A stretch of 64,000 nt of DNA from Mycoplasmopsis bovirhinis (GTDB lineage Bacteria; Bacillota_I; Bacilli_A; Mycoplasmatales; Metamycoplasmataceae), in the NCBI RefSeq assembly GCF_900660515.1, contig NZ_LR214972.1:310001-374000 (forward strand). Direction: 5' to 3'. The first letter of the stretch is position 1, and each line of letters opens with the position of its first letter. The notes beneath the pieces were generated by a model. The model ran no database searches and was not told the origin of the DNA. It saw only the letters and a list, made by a program, of their open reading frames with translations. Below, piece after piece: positions 1 to 10,608 of this stretch. Made by a program: the position numbers and the translations under genes.

Positions 1-1
1 T

Positions 2-1726
2 TACCAAGGGGTTAAGACCATTTTAGATAATAAAGCCTTTTTTAAAGGTTTAAAAGGCATGGTAAGTGATTTAATCAAAGTACCAAGCGAATATACATTA
101 GCTTTTGAAACAATTTTAAAACAAGCCATGCAACATTTGGTTGTAGATAATTCGCAAACTGCAATTAAAGCCATTGATTTTTTGAAAAAAAATAATGGCG
201 GTAGAGCTACCTTTATTCCCTTAGCTTCAATTGAAGCTAAGGAAGTTCAAGAACATTATTTATTTGCTTTACGCAACCATCAAGGTTTTGTTGAAGTAGC
301 TAGCAATTTAGCAATTGTACAAGAGCAATTTAAAGTTTTAAATCAATTTTTACTTGGAAATATTATTGTTGCTAGAGATATTTCTTTTGCCACAGAAATT
401 TCAAACATTGTGCAAAAGAAATATACTATTGTTTCCATGCAAGGAGATTTAGTGCGCCCTGGGGGAATTTTAGTTGGAGGATCGCAGCAAGCAAGTGAGA
501 ATTTGCTTAATTTAGACGATAAAATTACTTCATTGCAAGAATTAGTTACTGGCAATGAAGTAATTAACCAAAAACTAACTCAAAATCTAAAAGTTCATAA
601 TGATACTTTAAGAAAATATCAAAATAATTTGCAAATGCAAATTACTAATCTTAATGCTTTACAGTATCAAATTAATGAAAAACAAAAAATAATTGATAAA
701 CATAAAACTAGTTTATCAATTAATGATTTAAATAATGTTAATGATCAAAGCTATGATGCTTTAAATCAAACTCAAAGCGAGATTTTAAAACTAAAATATG
801 AGCTAAGCCAAATTGAATATAACTTGCAAGTTTCAATGCAAGAGAATAATTCAATTGAAACAGACTTAGCAGTTAACAATAAAAAAATCAATGAATTAAA
901 TAATTTACTGAAAAAACTTTATAGTTCTTTTAGTCAAAAAAATGCTAATTTAACTTTAGCTAAAAATCAACTTGAAGCTGATACGCTTAGGTTACATGAA
1001 CATTATGATATGACTTTTGAGTATGCTAAAGCTAATTTTAATAAACTTTCTTTTGCTTTTGAAGAAGCAAAAGAAACTATTGAAAACTTAAAATCTCAAA
1101 TCAAAACTTTAGGTAATGTTAATTTAGATTCGATTCAAGAATTTGAAGAATTAAATGATAGGTATAAAATCGATCTAGCTAACAAAGAAGAAGTAACCCA
1201 GGCAAAGAACCTTTGCCTGGAAGCTATTAGTGAATTAGATAAAAAAATTATTCAAAGATTAACATCAATTGTTGATGATGTTAATGAACAGATGCATAAT
1301 GTCTTTTCTTCATTATTTGGAGGAGGCACTGCTAAAGTGCGATTTTTAGATCCAAATAATATTTTAGAAAGTGGTATTAGCATCTATGCTCAACCACCAG
1401 GAAAAAAAGTTAAAAACCTCAAACTTTTCTCTGGTGGTGAAAAAGCGTTAATTGCTATTTCCTTGCTTTTTGCTATTTTAAGAGCAAGGCCTCTACCTTT
1501 ATGTATTTTAGATGAAGTTGAAGCAGCATTAGATGAATCTAACGTGGTTAGATATGCTGAATACTTACAAGAATTAAAACATAAAACCCAGTTTTTAGTT
1601 ATAACTCACCGTACTGGTACTATGACTAGGGTGGATGCTTTATTTGGGGCTACAATGCAAAAAAGAGGTGTAACCAGCTTCTTTAGTGTTGAGTTAGCAG
1701 AAGCTAAAAAATTAATTCAAGAGTAA
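2..1726 (+). CDS. smc: Chromosome segregation ATPase SMC, C-terminal part (5' truncated by window)
   Basis: The frame is already open at base 2 (YQGVKTIL...), so this is the 3' part of a longer gene. About 574 residues are visible: the end of the hinge (first ~150 residues), a long coiled coil rich in Gln, Asn, Leu and Lys, and the C-terminal ATPase lobe. The ABC-type signature LFSGGEKALIAI and the Walker B/D-loop CILDEVEAALDESN are intact. Established role: the SMC dimer with ScpA/ScpB organises and segregates the chromosome. No TGA codon interrupts it. A strong hairpin follows the stop within 10 bases. Nothing unusual is seen. Confidence 0.95.
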   Translation, partial: YQGVKTILDNKAFFKGLKGMVSDLIKVPSEYTLAFETILKQAMQHLVVDNSQTAIKAIDFLKKNNGGRATFIPLASIEAKEVQEHYLFALRNHQGFVEVASNLAIVQEQFKVLNQFLLGNIIVARDISFATEISNIVQKKYTIVSMQGDLVRPGGILVGGSQQASENLLNLDDKITSLQELVTGNEVINQKLTQNLKVHNDTLRKYQNNLQMQITNLNALQYQINEKQKIIDKHKTSLSINDLNNVNDQSYDALNQTQSEILKLKYELSQIEYNLQVSMQENNSIETDLAVNNKKINELNNLLKKLYSSFSQKNANLTLAKNQLEADTLRLHEHYDMTFEYAKANFNKLSFAFEEAKETIENLKSQIKTLGNVNLDSIQEFEELNDRYKIDLANKEEVTQAKNLCLEAISELDKKIIQRLTSIVDDVNEQMHNVFSSLFGGGTAKVRFLDPNNILESGISIYAQPPGKKVKNLKLFSGGEKALIAISLLFAILRARPLPLCILDEVEAALDESNVVRYAEYLQELKHKTQFLVITHRTGTMTRVDALFGATMQKRGVTSFFSVELAEAKKLIQE

Positions 1727-1732
1727 AAGAAA

Positions 1733-1757
1733 AAATCAAAGCTTTAGCTTTGATTTT
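1733..1757. terminator. Bidirectional intrinsic terminator between smc and the vlh-like gene
   Basis: Arms AAATCAAAGCT and AGCTTTGATTT around a short loop are followed by a T-run on the plus strand and preceded by an A-run. It can therefore end smc (+) and the convergent lipoprotein gene (-), whose stop codon lies 9 bases away. Confidence 0.8.
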
Positions 1758-1765
1758 TTTGTTAA

Positions 1766-4705
1766 TTAAGAGCTAACACTTCCTGATCCAGAATTTGCTT
1801 GTTGTCCTGTAGTTCCATTTTCTTGTGTTGCTACTGGTTCTGAGTATTTCTTAAAATCTAAGATATTATTCTTAATTTCTGCTCAAGTTTTTAAGTGCTC
1901 TTCAGTAATAAGATCATTAGCTCCAGTTAAAGAGTTTTTGAAAGCTTCTATTTTATCAATAATAGTTTTCTTATTAAACTCAGTAATTTCTACTTTAGAT
2001 CATCTTTCAATGTCAGCTTTTAATAAAAAGCTAAGGAAATTATTTTCATCTGTAAGAGCTTGTTTTTGTTTTTCTTCTTCTTTAAAAATATTATGGGTAG
2101 GAACTTGACCTAACACAACTCTTCAAACCTTACTATCTCCATCACTTTCATCCTTAATTTCAAGTTCAACAGCTACTGGATTAGAATTTGTAGTTGAAGA
2201 GGTAGATGATACTTGTGAAGTAGTGTTAGTTTGTGCATAATATTTATTAACTTCTTTAACATTTACTTTTAGTCTTGGTGAAGTAATATCTAATTTATCT
2301 TCTTCTTGGAATGATAGTTTAAAATTCTTTATATCTCAAGAAGATAAATCATAATCTGGGATAGTAGTTGTTTGGTTAACAGTTAAAAGAACTTTATCTC
2401 CTTCTTGAGTAGTATTTTGAGAACCACCAGATACATTATTTGTTGTTGTATTAGGTTTTTTAGATGTAACTAAAACATTAGGTGTTTTATCTAATCCTCT
2501 ACCTTGTCCTGCTGCACCTTGTTTTTCAGCTTTTTTATATGGATTATGCTCTGCGCTAGGACTAAAGAATTTAACTTCGACAAAACCATAATCTAAATCA
2601 CCTGTTACTTTTGATTTTTTCTCTTTTGGTGCATTTGATTTAAAGTATGATTGTCATTCAGTTGAACCCATTGGAAGATTATCATTATGCGGTAAAAAAT
2701 AATGATTATTATCAGTAAAACTGTTAGTTCTTGCAGTTTCACTAGTTAAAGTATTTTTTTGCGATACTCATTCAACTTTCATATATTTAGCTTTAACTGG
2801 TTTAAATTCAATGGCAAAGGCGGTGATGTTGTTTGTTACCCTAATTATATTTCTAGCTTTTGACTCTTGGAAGGTAGTTGAATTTTGATTTCCAACGGAT
2901 GAATCACTAATATTAATATAACCAGAATCTTTATCAATAGCATTAGCTTGAATAAAATCAGTATCAAAGCGGTGTGTTTGATTTAATACTGGGGTTCATT
3001 GCTCTCCATCTTGAGAATAAAAAAGCTTAAATTCTTTAGGAATTGAGTGGTTAGGTTATTTACCATTTCCGAAATTTTTATTCGACCCAGATGTTCTTAC
3101 ATAAAGTTCTACTTTTGATCATTCTGCTTCAACTGCTTCAGTGTCGTTGGTGGTAGATTGGCTATCTGATTGTGTTGTAACTTGTGTAGCGGCAGTTGGA
3201 TTAGTTTTATAAAAGACTAATTTATTATCAAGATCTAACCCAACATGTTCTCATTGTTCGATTCTATTTTGTTGATCAAGATTATTATCTGTTAAAACAT
3301 TTAGATTTTTGCTTGCTTTTGCAGTCCCTTCAAAAGTGAAATTTTTACCTGATCTTTCTTTATCTACTTTAAGGTTTTGAATCATGTAAGGATTTCGATC
3401 AACATGGTTTGAACCATTAGTGCTAGTAGAATCAGCATCAATTAAAGTCATTGTAGCAATAGCTTTAATGCGTGATTGTTCATAAGTAGCATTTGAAGCA
3501 CTTTGACCAGAACTTCTTTCAACTAAATGATAGGTAACAGTATTAGTGTTACTACTACTATCATTCTTACTATTACCAATAATTTTAGTAGGATTAGTAG
3601 TATCAACTTTTCACCAATCTTGTTTAGAATTATCATAAGCAGGTAAACTAGATAAAGTGGTGGCCCCTTTTTTACCAGTTACAAAATGGCGCACTATTTC
3701 TTGTTTAACATCATTTTCTTTAACTAAAGTATTTTTTGAGTATTTGGTGTTTTCTGGTCCTTCATTAAAGTATTCAGTTAACTTATTATTATTTTCACTA
3801 ACATAAGTATTTCTAATCTCAGTTAATTTATCATTTAATTGAGATGTATCAGTTAAATAAGTTTGAGTACTTAATTCTTTTTCAAATTCAGTTTCTTTAT
3901 CTTTTTTAAACTGTGAATCTTTATGGAAATATTTAAGTTCTGATTTTAAGGTTTCAACACCTTGTTTTAATTTAGCTACTTCTTTTTCTACATCAGAAGT
4001 TAAAATTTCTAATTCACTAACTTCATCAGCTTCAGAAGATTTTAGAGTAACTAAATTTAAGGTTCTAGTTTTAAAGCCATTACCATTAGGTAATTTAGCA
4101 TTTAAAGCTTGTTGAAGTTTAGTATAAGCTTCATTAAGTTCAGTTTTTAAGGTAGTAAGTTCAGTTTTTAAAGCTTCTAAACTTGCTTGATTATTAGTTT
4201 GATTTAAAGTTCTTTCTACTTCAACTCTTTTTGGGTTTCTTGTAGGAAGTTCACCTAGTAAGGTTCTTACTTCATTTTTTAAGCTTGTAACAGCGGCAGG
4301 TTCATTAGAACTAGTATTATCTTGTCCACCACGAGTACCTGGGTCTACTTTTCCAGGTGTTGGGTTAGGAGTTGGTGTAGTTTGACCTTTAGCATTAGCT
4401 TGTTTAAGTTGTGCAATTTTAGCACTTAATTTATCTAACAAGGTTTTTTGACTTGTTAATTTAGCTTTAACTGCGTCTGATAAATTGCCATATGCACTTA
4501 AAGCTGCATTTACTCTTGCTTCATCAGTTGCAGCAATATTGCTCTCGTTTTTAGATAAAACAATAGCATGAGTTTGTTTAAAAACATTTGCATTAGCATC
4601 AACAGGGTCTACTGGTTTTTCAGGGGTTTTTTGACCACATGAAACAGCTACTAATGGAGCTAAGACACTAGTTGCACTAAGCAAGTAAAGTAATTTCTTT
4701 TTCAA
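1766..4705 (-). CDS. VlhA/haemagglutinin-like variable lipoprotein, expression locus with one nonsense codon
   Basis: The frame of 980 codons reads from 4705 to 1766 with TGA as Trp. The start is a TTG preceded at six bases by GAGGAG; no in-frame ATG fits better. The N-terminus is a lipoprotein signal (MKKKLLYLLSATSVLAPLVAVSC), followed by a Pro/Thr linker, a ~70-residue helical module (THAIVLSK...LTSQKTLL) and a coiled coil. Next comes a ~400-residue variable block (3752-2531) whose pattern recalls mycoplasma haemagglutinins. A codon-by-codon scan of the 3' half found exactly one true stop, TAA at 3056-3058, where a cassette copy has CAA. As it stands the product would be 549 residues and would lose its C-terminal 430. 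A separate promoter and an intact constant 3' end mark this as the expression site; the VlhA family name is inferred from architecture. Confidence 0.75.
2531..3752 (-). repeat. Variable block of the vlh-like gene, shared with three silent cassettes
   Basis: This 1.22-kb segment of the expressed gene is the only part repeated elsewhere. Its sense sequence starts at AAACACCAAATACTC and ends at CATAATCCATATAAAAAA. The same two boundaries delimit the plus-strand copies at 13511-14680, 16060-16986 and 20184-21384. The gene on either side of the block (signal peptide to coiled coil, and the last ~250 codons) has no second copy in this window. Confidence 0.85.
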
Positions 4706-4745
4706 TAGTTTCTCCTCGAAAAATGTATTAATATTATTTTATTAA

Positions 4746-4791
4746 GTGCGGCTTAATTTGGGTTTATCCAAAATGCCACATTATTATTATA
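4746..4791 (-). promoter_or_regulatory. Promoter -10 and 5'-end hairpin of the vlh-like gene
   Basis: On the minus strand a TATAAT (4791-4786) is followed at once by TGTGGC (4780-4775) and, 22 bases on, by GCCGCA (4752-4747). These can pair into a stem with one G-U at what would be the extreme 5' end of the mRNA. The same arrangement stands before the protease gene at 30073. The leader is about 75 bases and ends in a strong GAGGAG site before the TTG start. Confidence 0.5.
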
Positions 4792-4870
4792 ATATATATA
4801 CATATATAACTAAACAATTTCAAAAATATTTTAAACTTTTTTAAGTCTATAGGCAAGTGATAAAAGAAAT

Positions 4871-4894
4871 AAAAGCAAGCTTTTTGCTTGCTTT
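4871..4894 (-). terminator. Terminator of the ecf operon
   Basis: The arms AAAAGCAAGC and GCTTGCTTTT are separated by five bases. The hairpin starts at the ecfT stop codon and is followed on the minus strand by a T-rich stretch. It separates ecfT from the vlh-like promoter. Confidence 0.75.
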
Positions 4895-5949
4895 TATGAA
4901 ACAACTTTTGTAATTAAGAAAAATTTAAAGAGTGAATAATGACCTATTTTATGTAAATTATACACCCCTTCAGTTGGATTAAAATTCGAATATTTAATTA
5001 CTAAATTATTTAAAATAAAAATTGTTAAAATGCCAAAGAACAAAGTTAAAATTAAAAGGTCACTAACTTTTAATTTAAACACCCGATACTTTGTTCTTTT
5101 TTCATATGGATCATAGCCTCTTGTTTCCATTGAATTAGCTAGATCTTCTGCCTTTTGAAATGATGAAACAAATAGTGGAATAATCAAAGTTGTGAAAGCA
5201 ATTATTTTTTCTTTAGTATTGCCATGTTTAAAATCAACTCCCCGCGAGCTTTGTGCTTTAATGATACGAAATGATTCATTAACTAAAGTTGGAATAAAGC
5301 GCAAAGCAATTGAAATAATCATAGCAATAATATGAGTTGGAATAAAAAGAAATTTTAGAGGGAATAACAAACTCTCAATTGATTTATTTAATAAAATTGG
5401 CCTAGTAGTATTAGTTAATAAACTTGTTGTTAAAACCATTACATATAATCTAATTACTAAAGCTATAATTCGGTTAATTGAATTAATTGAAACACCATAT
5501 TGTATTTTAACATTAGGTCCATAAGCTTTAATGTAATAATCAAGCATCTCTTGCCCTACTACTTTTGCATTGTAAAATTCAGTTCATAAAACCTTTTTAC
5601 CGTTAATTTCTAAATCTTTACTTGATGAAGTAAAAATTGGTCAAAAGTAACTGACATAATAATCGTTTTTATATACTGTTTCGTTATTAACAGTATATAA
5701 ATTAACTAAGAATAAAACAACTGAAATTATTAATGGTAATTTTAAAGTCTTGATTACTGGTATAATACGCTTAGTTGAAAAAATAAAAATGCCAGTAATC
5801 AAGAAAGCAAGTAAAAATAGTTCAATAAAACTACTAGCAATAAAAATCAGTACAATCATTAAAATACTTAACAATACTTTAACACGTGGGTCTATTTTAT
5901 AAATAAAACTATTACCAGGAATATAGCGACCAAAAGCACTTTGTTGCAT
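4894..5949 (-). CDS. ecfT: ECF transporter transmembrane subunit EcfT
   Basis: The frame encodes 351 residues and has in-frame TGA (Trp) codons near 5548-5640. The start chosen is the ATG at 5949 (MQQSAFGRYIPGNSF), because AGGAGG lies eight bases upstream and the preceding gene stops one base before it; a further upstream ATG at 5973 would overlap ecfA2. The N-terminal IPGNSF...DPRVK motif and several hydrophobic helices are typical, as is the cytoplasmic Ser/Arg-rich segment (AQSSRGVDF) that contacts the ATPases. The protein couples EcfA1A2 to exchangeable S-components that import vitamins. No S-component gene is nearby, as is usual for group II ECF systems. It is the last gene of a three-gene operon. 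Confidence 0.9.
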
Positions 5950-5950
5950 C

Positions 5951-6838
5951 TTAACTAACCTCCTTTTTACCACAAATTGAATTATTTAAATAATCAGCTA
6001 ATTCTTGTAAACTTTTAACCTTTGGAACATCAATTCCTTTAGCCCTTAATTGATAAATAAATTCTAAGAGTCTTGGTGGTTCTAAATAATTATCTTTTAA
6101 AAGTTTTAAATCATTTAATACATCATAAGTTACTCCATCAGCTACGACTTTTCCTTTTCTTAACATGATGGTTCTTTGGGTTCTTTCTAAAACTTTATCT
6201 AAATCATGAGTTACATTAATAATGGTTTTACCATTTGCATGTAATTTAGATAAAATGTCTAAAATTTCAACTGTCCCTTGTGGATCAAGCCCTGCAGTTG
6301 GCTCATCAAAAACTAAGAAATCCGGATTCATAGCCAAAACTCCAGCAATTGCTACCCTTCTTTTTTGCCCACCAGAAAGTTCAAAAGGACTGCGCTCTAA
6401 ATATTCAAGTCCTAAACCTACTTCTAATAAACATTGTTCTGCTATTTTATATGCTTGTTCTTTAGGCATACCAAAGGCAATTGGTGCAAAAGCAATATCT
6501 TCTTTAATAGTATTTTTAAACAATTGGTATTCAGCAAATTGGAAAACAATTCCAATTTGCTTACGTAATTCCTTAAATTTAAATTTACTAGTCTTCTCAC
6601 CATAAGACCAGTTAACTATTTGATTATCTTTGTTAATTTCCCACGATATTATTCCTTTGGTAGGTTTTAATAATGCATTAAAATGTTCAATTAAGGTAGT
6701 TTTACCTGAACCAGTTGATCCAATTATTCCAATATATTCCCCACTTTTAATTTCTAAACTAACATCTTCTAAAGCAACAAATTCCCATGGAGAATTTTTA
6801 TTAAAAATTTGTTTTAAGTTTTGAATTTTAATTTGCAT
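5951..6838 (-). CDS. ecfA2: ECF transporter ATP-binding subunit EcfA2
   Basis: The protein has 295 residues. Walker [10 protein letters not shown], signature [13 protein letters not shown] and Walker [14 protein letters not shown] are complete, with the switch His in NVTHDLDKV. The EcfA2 type is inferred from its position between ecfA1 and ecfT and from the longer C-terminal tail. It overlaps ecfA1 by 25 bases and ends one base before the ecfT start, so the three genes are probably translationally coupled. Confidence 0.93.
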   Translation of the reverse strand: MQIKIQNLKQIFNKNSPWEFVALEDVSLEIKSGEYIGIIGSTGSGKTTLIEHFNALLKPTKGIISWEINKDNQIVNWSYGEKTSKFKFKELRKQIGIVFQFAEYQLFKNTIKEDIAFAPIAFGMPKEQAYKIAEQCLLEVGLGLEYLERSPFELSGGQKRRVAIAGVLAMNPDFLVFDEPTAGLDPQGTVEILDILSKLHANGKTIINVTHDLDKVLERTQRTIMLRKGKVVADGVTYDVLNDLKLLKDNYLEPPRLLEFIYQLRAKGIDVPKVKSLQELADYLNNSICGKKEVS

Positions 6839-7629
6839 AATTTTTCAATTAACTCCTCTTTATCATAAGTTGGTTCAAGATTTTTAAGCATACTACTTAA
6901 TTTATAAATAAATGGTGAATCAATTTTAGCTATCTCAATAATTTTTGGATTATTTAAAATTTCTTTTGGATTGCCTTGGGCAATTAATTGCCCTTTTGAA
7001 AAGACTAATAAGCGATCGGCTAAAATTGCTTCATCCATATCATGCGTAATCGAAATTAAAGTCTTTTCTTTATTAGCTTTAATTTCTTTAATAATATCTA
7101 AAACACTACTTTTTCCTTTAGGATCAAGCATTGAGGTTACTTCATCAAAGATAATTACATCCGGGTCTAAGGCTAAAATTGAGGCAATAGCAACTCGTTG
7201 CTTTTGTCCTCCAGAAAGATTTTCTGGTTCTCTTGCTAAATGATCAAACATATCAACTTTTTTGGCATAGTAATGAACAATATCTTGCATCTTTTCATGT
7301 GGCACATTACGGTTTTCTAAACCAAAGGCAATATCATCTTCGACTGATGAACCAATAAATTGGTTATCAGGGTTTTGAAAGATAATTCCAATTTTTTTAC
7401 GAATTTGAAATAAATTTTGGCGGTTATAAACTATTCCGTCAACTGATAGACTTCCTTCTTGTGGTTTAAGTAAGGCAACAAGCACTTTGGACAAAGTACT
7501 TTTGCCACTACCATTGTGTCCTAAGATAGCAATATATTCACCTTTAGCTATTTCAAAGCTTACATTTTGTAAAGCTGGGGCTTGGGTCCCAGGTTTATAA
7601 CTAAATACGATATTATCAACTTTAATCAT
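6814..7629 (-). CDS. ecfA1: ECF transporter ATP-binding subunit EcfA1
   Basis: The protein has 271 residues from the ATG at 7629 ([14 protein letters not shown]). An upstream in-frame ATG at 7668 would add a hydrophobic stretch foreign to ABC ATPases, so it was rejected. Walker [10 protein letters not shown], signature [13 protein letters not shown] and Walker [14 protein letters not shown] are intact. It pairs with EcfA2 to power vitamin uptake through EcfT. No ribosome-binding site precedes the start, and a -10 box lies only ten bases upstream, which suggests a leaderless mRNA. Confidence 0.92.
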   Translation of the reverse strand: MIKVDNIVFSYKPGTQAPALQNVSFEIAKGEYIAILGHNGSGKSTLSKVLVALLKPQEGSLSVDGIVYNRQNLFQIRKKIGIIFQNPDNQFIGSSVEDDIAFGLENRNVPHEKMQDIVHYYAKKVDMFDHLAREPENLSGGQKQRVAIASILALDPDVIIFDEVTSMLDPKGKSSVLDIIKEIKANKEKTLISITHDMDEAILADRLLVFSKGQLIAQGNPKEILNNPKIIEIAKIDSPFIYKLSSMLKNLEPTYDKEELIEKLCKLKFKT

Positions 7630-7639
7630 AATTATTTTA

Positions 7640-7687
7640 ATTATAAAATAAATAATGAAAAACAGCACAATAATTTTTGTGCTGTTA
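7640..7687 (-). promoter_or_regulatory. Likely leaderless promoter of ecfA1 with an upstream hairpin
   Basis: The minus strand carries TATAAT at 7645-7640, ten bases before the ATG at 7629, with no purine-rich site between. Just upstream, 7662-7687 holds AACAGCACAA/TTGTGCTGTT with a short loop. It could be a terminator blocking read-through or a regulatory site. Confidence 0.45.
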
Positions 7688-7949
7688 TTATTTGTCCAAT
7701 AATAGCAATTATTAATTGATGTTTATTCCAAGCAAGGTTCTTATAATACATATAAAAAATGAAAGATTTCAGTTTTTATATATTAAGGTTAATCTTTAAA
7801 TTACTAACTAAGACAAGAGTTAAAATAAATTAAACTTAAATTCAGTTAATATATTAAAAATTATATTATTAGTAATTGCTTATTTAATTTAAAAAAACTA
7901 CACAAATAAAACAAAAAGGTATTTAAAATCAAGATAACATTTAAGAAAA

Positions 7950-8275
7950 TTATCCACTACTATAATAAAAAGAGATCGATTCAATATACTAAAAAATATA
8001 ATTACTAAAAGGTAGAATATCAATGTCAAGAATTGGTAATAGTCTTGATAATTGTGAAATTGTATATTTCTTTTAATTCTTAAAAGCAAGCTTTTACCAA
8101 ATTTCGAAAAACAAGCAAAAGACTTGGTTTTATTGAAGTATCACAAAAAATTAAAGAATTTATAAACTGATATAACTATAAAAAAATAAGATAAAAACCT
8201 TCCCCAACCATACCATTTGGCTATGCCAAATGGTATGGTTGGGGAAGGTAAAATAGTCTGGGAAATTTCTCAGTT
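7950..8275 (+). pseudogene. Remnant of an IS3-type transposase 3' end
   Basis: The fragment matches, base for base over long stretches, the 3' end of the element at 12.2-13.4 kb (ATGTCAAGAATTGG...; AAATTAAAGAATTTATAAACTG...). Translation gives pieces of the IS3/IS150 retroviral-type integrase C-terminus (SRIGNSLDN.EI.YFF, then INWYNYKKIR), broken by stops and frameshifts. No 5' half is present. It ends in the hairpin at 8198-8248. The left limit is approximate. The remaining ~320 bases between ecfA1 and this remnant hold no gene I can see. Confidence 0.65.
8198..8248. repeat. Perfect 24-bp-arm hairpin at the end of the IS3-like remnant
   Basis: CCTTCCCCAACCATACC...GGC and its exact reverse complement are separated by TAT. 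A homologous hairpin with paired substitutions in both arms lies at 13353-13403, at the same place relative to the second IS remnant. Confidence 0.9.
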
Positions 8276-8408
8276 TAAAACAATTATTTATACTATTTTT
8301 GTGCAGAATAATAGATTCTTATATAATTAATTAAAGATAATATTTTATATTAATATTGTAATAAATAACAAAATAAAAAAATATAGGTTTGTAATTTAGG
8401 AGTAATTA

Positions 8409-9506
8409 ATGAATCAAGATGTAAAATTAAATGTCTTTGAGGCTTTTTCCGGTGTTGGTTCACAACATATGGCATTAAGAAATATTAATAAAAAGTTTAA
8501 AATTGTTGCAACATCAGATATTGATCCCGCTGCCACTTTGGCTTATTACTATATACATAAAAAAAATGATAATAGTTATAATATATTACCAAAACAAGAA
8601 ATAATTAATTATTTATCAAAGATACTTATTAAATCTGAAAAAGATCTCAAAAAATTGAGCAATGAAAAACTTACTGAGTTATATATAGCATGTGTTAAAA
8701 CAAATAATCTTGGCGATATAACTAAAATAAGTATTGAAAATATTCCAGAGCATAATTTATTTACATATTCTTTTCCTTGTCAAGATATCTCATCAATCGG
8801 GACAAAAAAAGGCTTAGATCAAAATAGCGGAACGAGAAGTTCTTTGCTTTGAGAATGTAAAAAAATCATCGAAAATAAAAAACCAAAATATTTAGTTTTA
8901 GAAAATGTAAAAAGCCTTACTACTGGCAAAAACAAGCAAAACTTTGAAACATGATTAAGATATCTAGAATCTTTGGGCTATGAAAATTATTGGAAAATCT
9001 TTGATGCTCAGCATTATGGCATTCCACAACGGCGCCCAAGGGTGATTGTTGTTTCAAAATTAGGCAAAAGTAAAATAAACTTAATCAAAGATAACCAATT
9101 TATCCATAAAAGTCTTAATGATATTATTGATGATAAAGGAAAAAAATGAACAATATTTAATCCAAAAGCTAAGGTCAAAGGAGAAGTAAAAGAAGGTGAA
9201 GTACTTTTTTTAGATGATCGAGATTGAAAAATAAATGGTGTTATGATTGATAAAGTATCTTCTACTCAAAGAGCCGGAAGATCTGGCCTTAAATTAATTA
9301 AATGTGAAAATGGTACTTTATATGAAAGAAAATTAAGTGCACTAGAATGTTGTAGATTAATGGGATATAATGATCAAGACTACCATAATATGAAACAAGG
9401 AAAGTTATCAGATAACACCATAATAAGGTTATGTGGTAACTCAATTGTTGTTAACGTATTGGAAAATATTTTTAGAAATATATATGAGGAGGAAGAAAAT
9501 GATTAA
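8409..9506 (+). CDS. DNA (cytosine-5)-methyltransferase 1 of a type II R-M system
   Basis: The frame encodes 365 residues with several TGA Trp codons. C5-methyltransferase motifs occur in order: I FEAFSGVGSQ (residues 10-19), IV SFPCQDIS with catalytic Cys124, VI ENVKSL, VIII QHYGIPQRRPR, IX RKLSALECCRLMGY and X GNSIVVNVLENIF. The ATG follows AGGAG. It overlaps the next methyltransferase by 8 bases. The enzyme would methylate cytosine in one strand of the recognition site and so protect the host from the downstream nuclease. The site cannot be read from sequence. Confidence 0.92.
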
Positions 9507-10608
9507 AGGTTTATCATTATTTTCAAATGTTGGCATTGGTGAATTAAATTTAAAAAAAGTTGGTGTAGATATAGTTATAGCAAACGAATTAAAAAAAGAT
9601 AGGGCTAAATTTTATCAACATATTTTCCCTGATTGTAAAATGATTGTAGGTGATATTTATGATAAATATAATCAAATAATTTCGCAAGCAAGAAAAGAAA
9701 ATTGTAACTTTCTAATTGCAACTCCACCATGCCAAGGAATGAGTGTTGCAGGAAAAAGAGATTACAGCGACAAAAGAAACACATTAATAATACCTGTTTT
9801 AAATGCTATAAATGATTTAAATCCAGATTATGTAATAATAGAAAATGTTCCACAGTTATTAAAATTAAAAATTAAATATAACAATATTATTGATACAGTG
9901 GAAAAAACAATTGAAAGAGAATTCGGGCAAAAATATTATATAAATAAAGAAAAATTAATTAATGCTCAAGATTATGGTGTACCACAAAACAGAAAAAGAG
10001 CAGTTATTTTATTAAGCAAAATAAAACCATGAAATTTCCCTAATAAGGAGGCAAAGTTAATAACTGTTAAAGAAGCAATTGGAAATTTACCTTCAGTAGA
10101 AGCAATTGTTGAAGGAAATACAAACTTTTTTAAAGATAATAGTTTAAAAATAAAAAAATGCCAAGAAATTAACAAATGGCATGTTCCAAAAAATCATTTA
10201 TATAGACACGTAGAGGCAATGATGTATACCCCTACAGGTCGTTCTGCTTTTCAAAACTTATTTTATTACCCTAAAAAACCAGATGGTACTAGAATTAAGG
10301 GATATAACACCACATACAAAAGAATGGATTGGGATAAACCTGCCCCAACAATTACAATGGCTAATGGATCTATTTCATCTCAATGCAATGTTCATCCTGG
10401 GAGATTAAAACACGATGGAACTTATAGCGATGCCAGAGTTTTAACAATTTATGAAATCATGAAATTATTTACTATAAAAGATGATTGAGATATTCCAAAT
10501 TGAGCAAGTGATAACTTTATTAGAAACGTAATCGGTGAAGGAGTTCCACCTTTATTAATTGAAAAAATTGTTAAAAATATTCATGTGGAGGATAATGATG
10601 CAAAATAA
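9499..10608 (+). CDS. DNA (cytosine-5)-methyltransferase 2 of a type II R-M system
   Basis: The protein has 369 residues. The start is the ATG at 9499 after GAGGAGG, inside the end of the first methyltransferase; the longer frame from 9433 has no matching homology at its start. Motif I is a variant (LSLFSNVGIGE), motif IV is ATPPCQGMS with catalytic Cys78, then IIENVPQL and AQDYGVPQNRKRA. It is clearly divergent from methyltransferase 1. Two non-identical C5 enzymes beside one nuclease is the usual answer to an asymmetric target with a cytosine in each strand. It overlaps the nuclease gene by 11 bases. Confidence 0.9.

Noticed and set aside
6222-7243. Plus-strand open frames across ecfA2 and ecfA1
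   Set aside because: They are antisense shadows of well-conserved ATPase genes and have no start sites or family features.
7663-8190. Possible small genes between ecfA1 and the R-M operon (for example the frame 8089-7898)
   Set aside because: The sequence is explained by the IS3 remnant on the other strand; no start site or conserved feature was seen.
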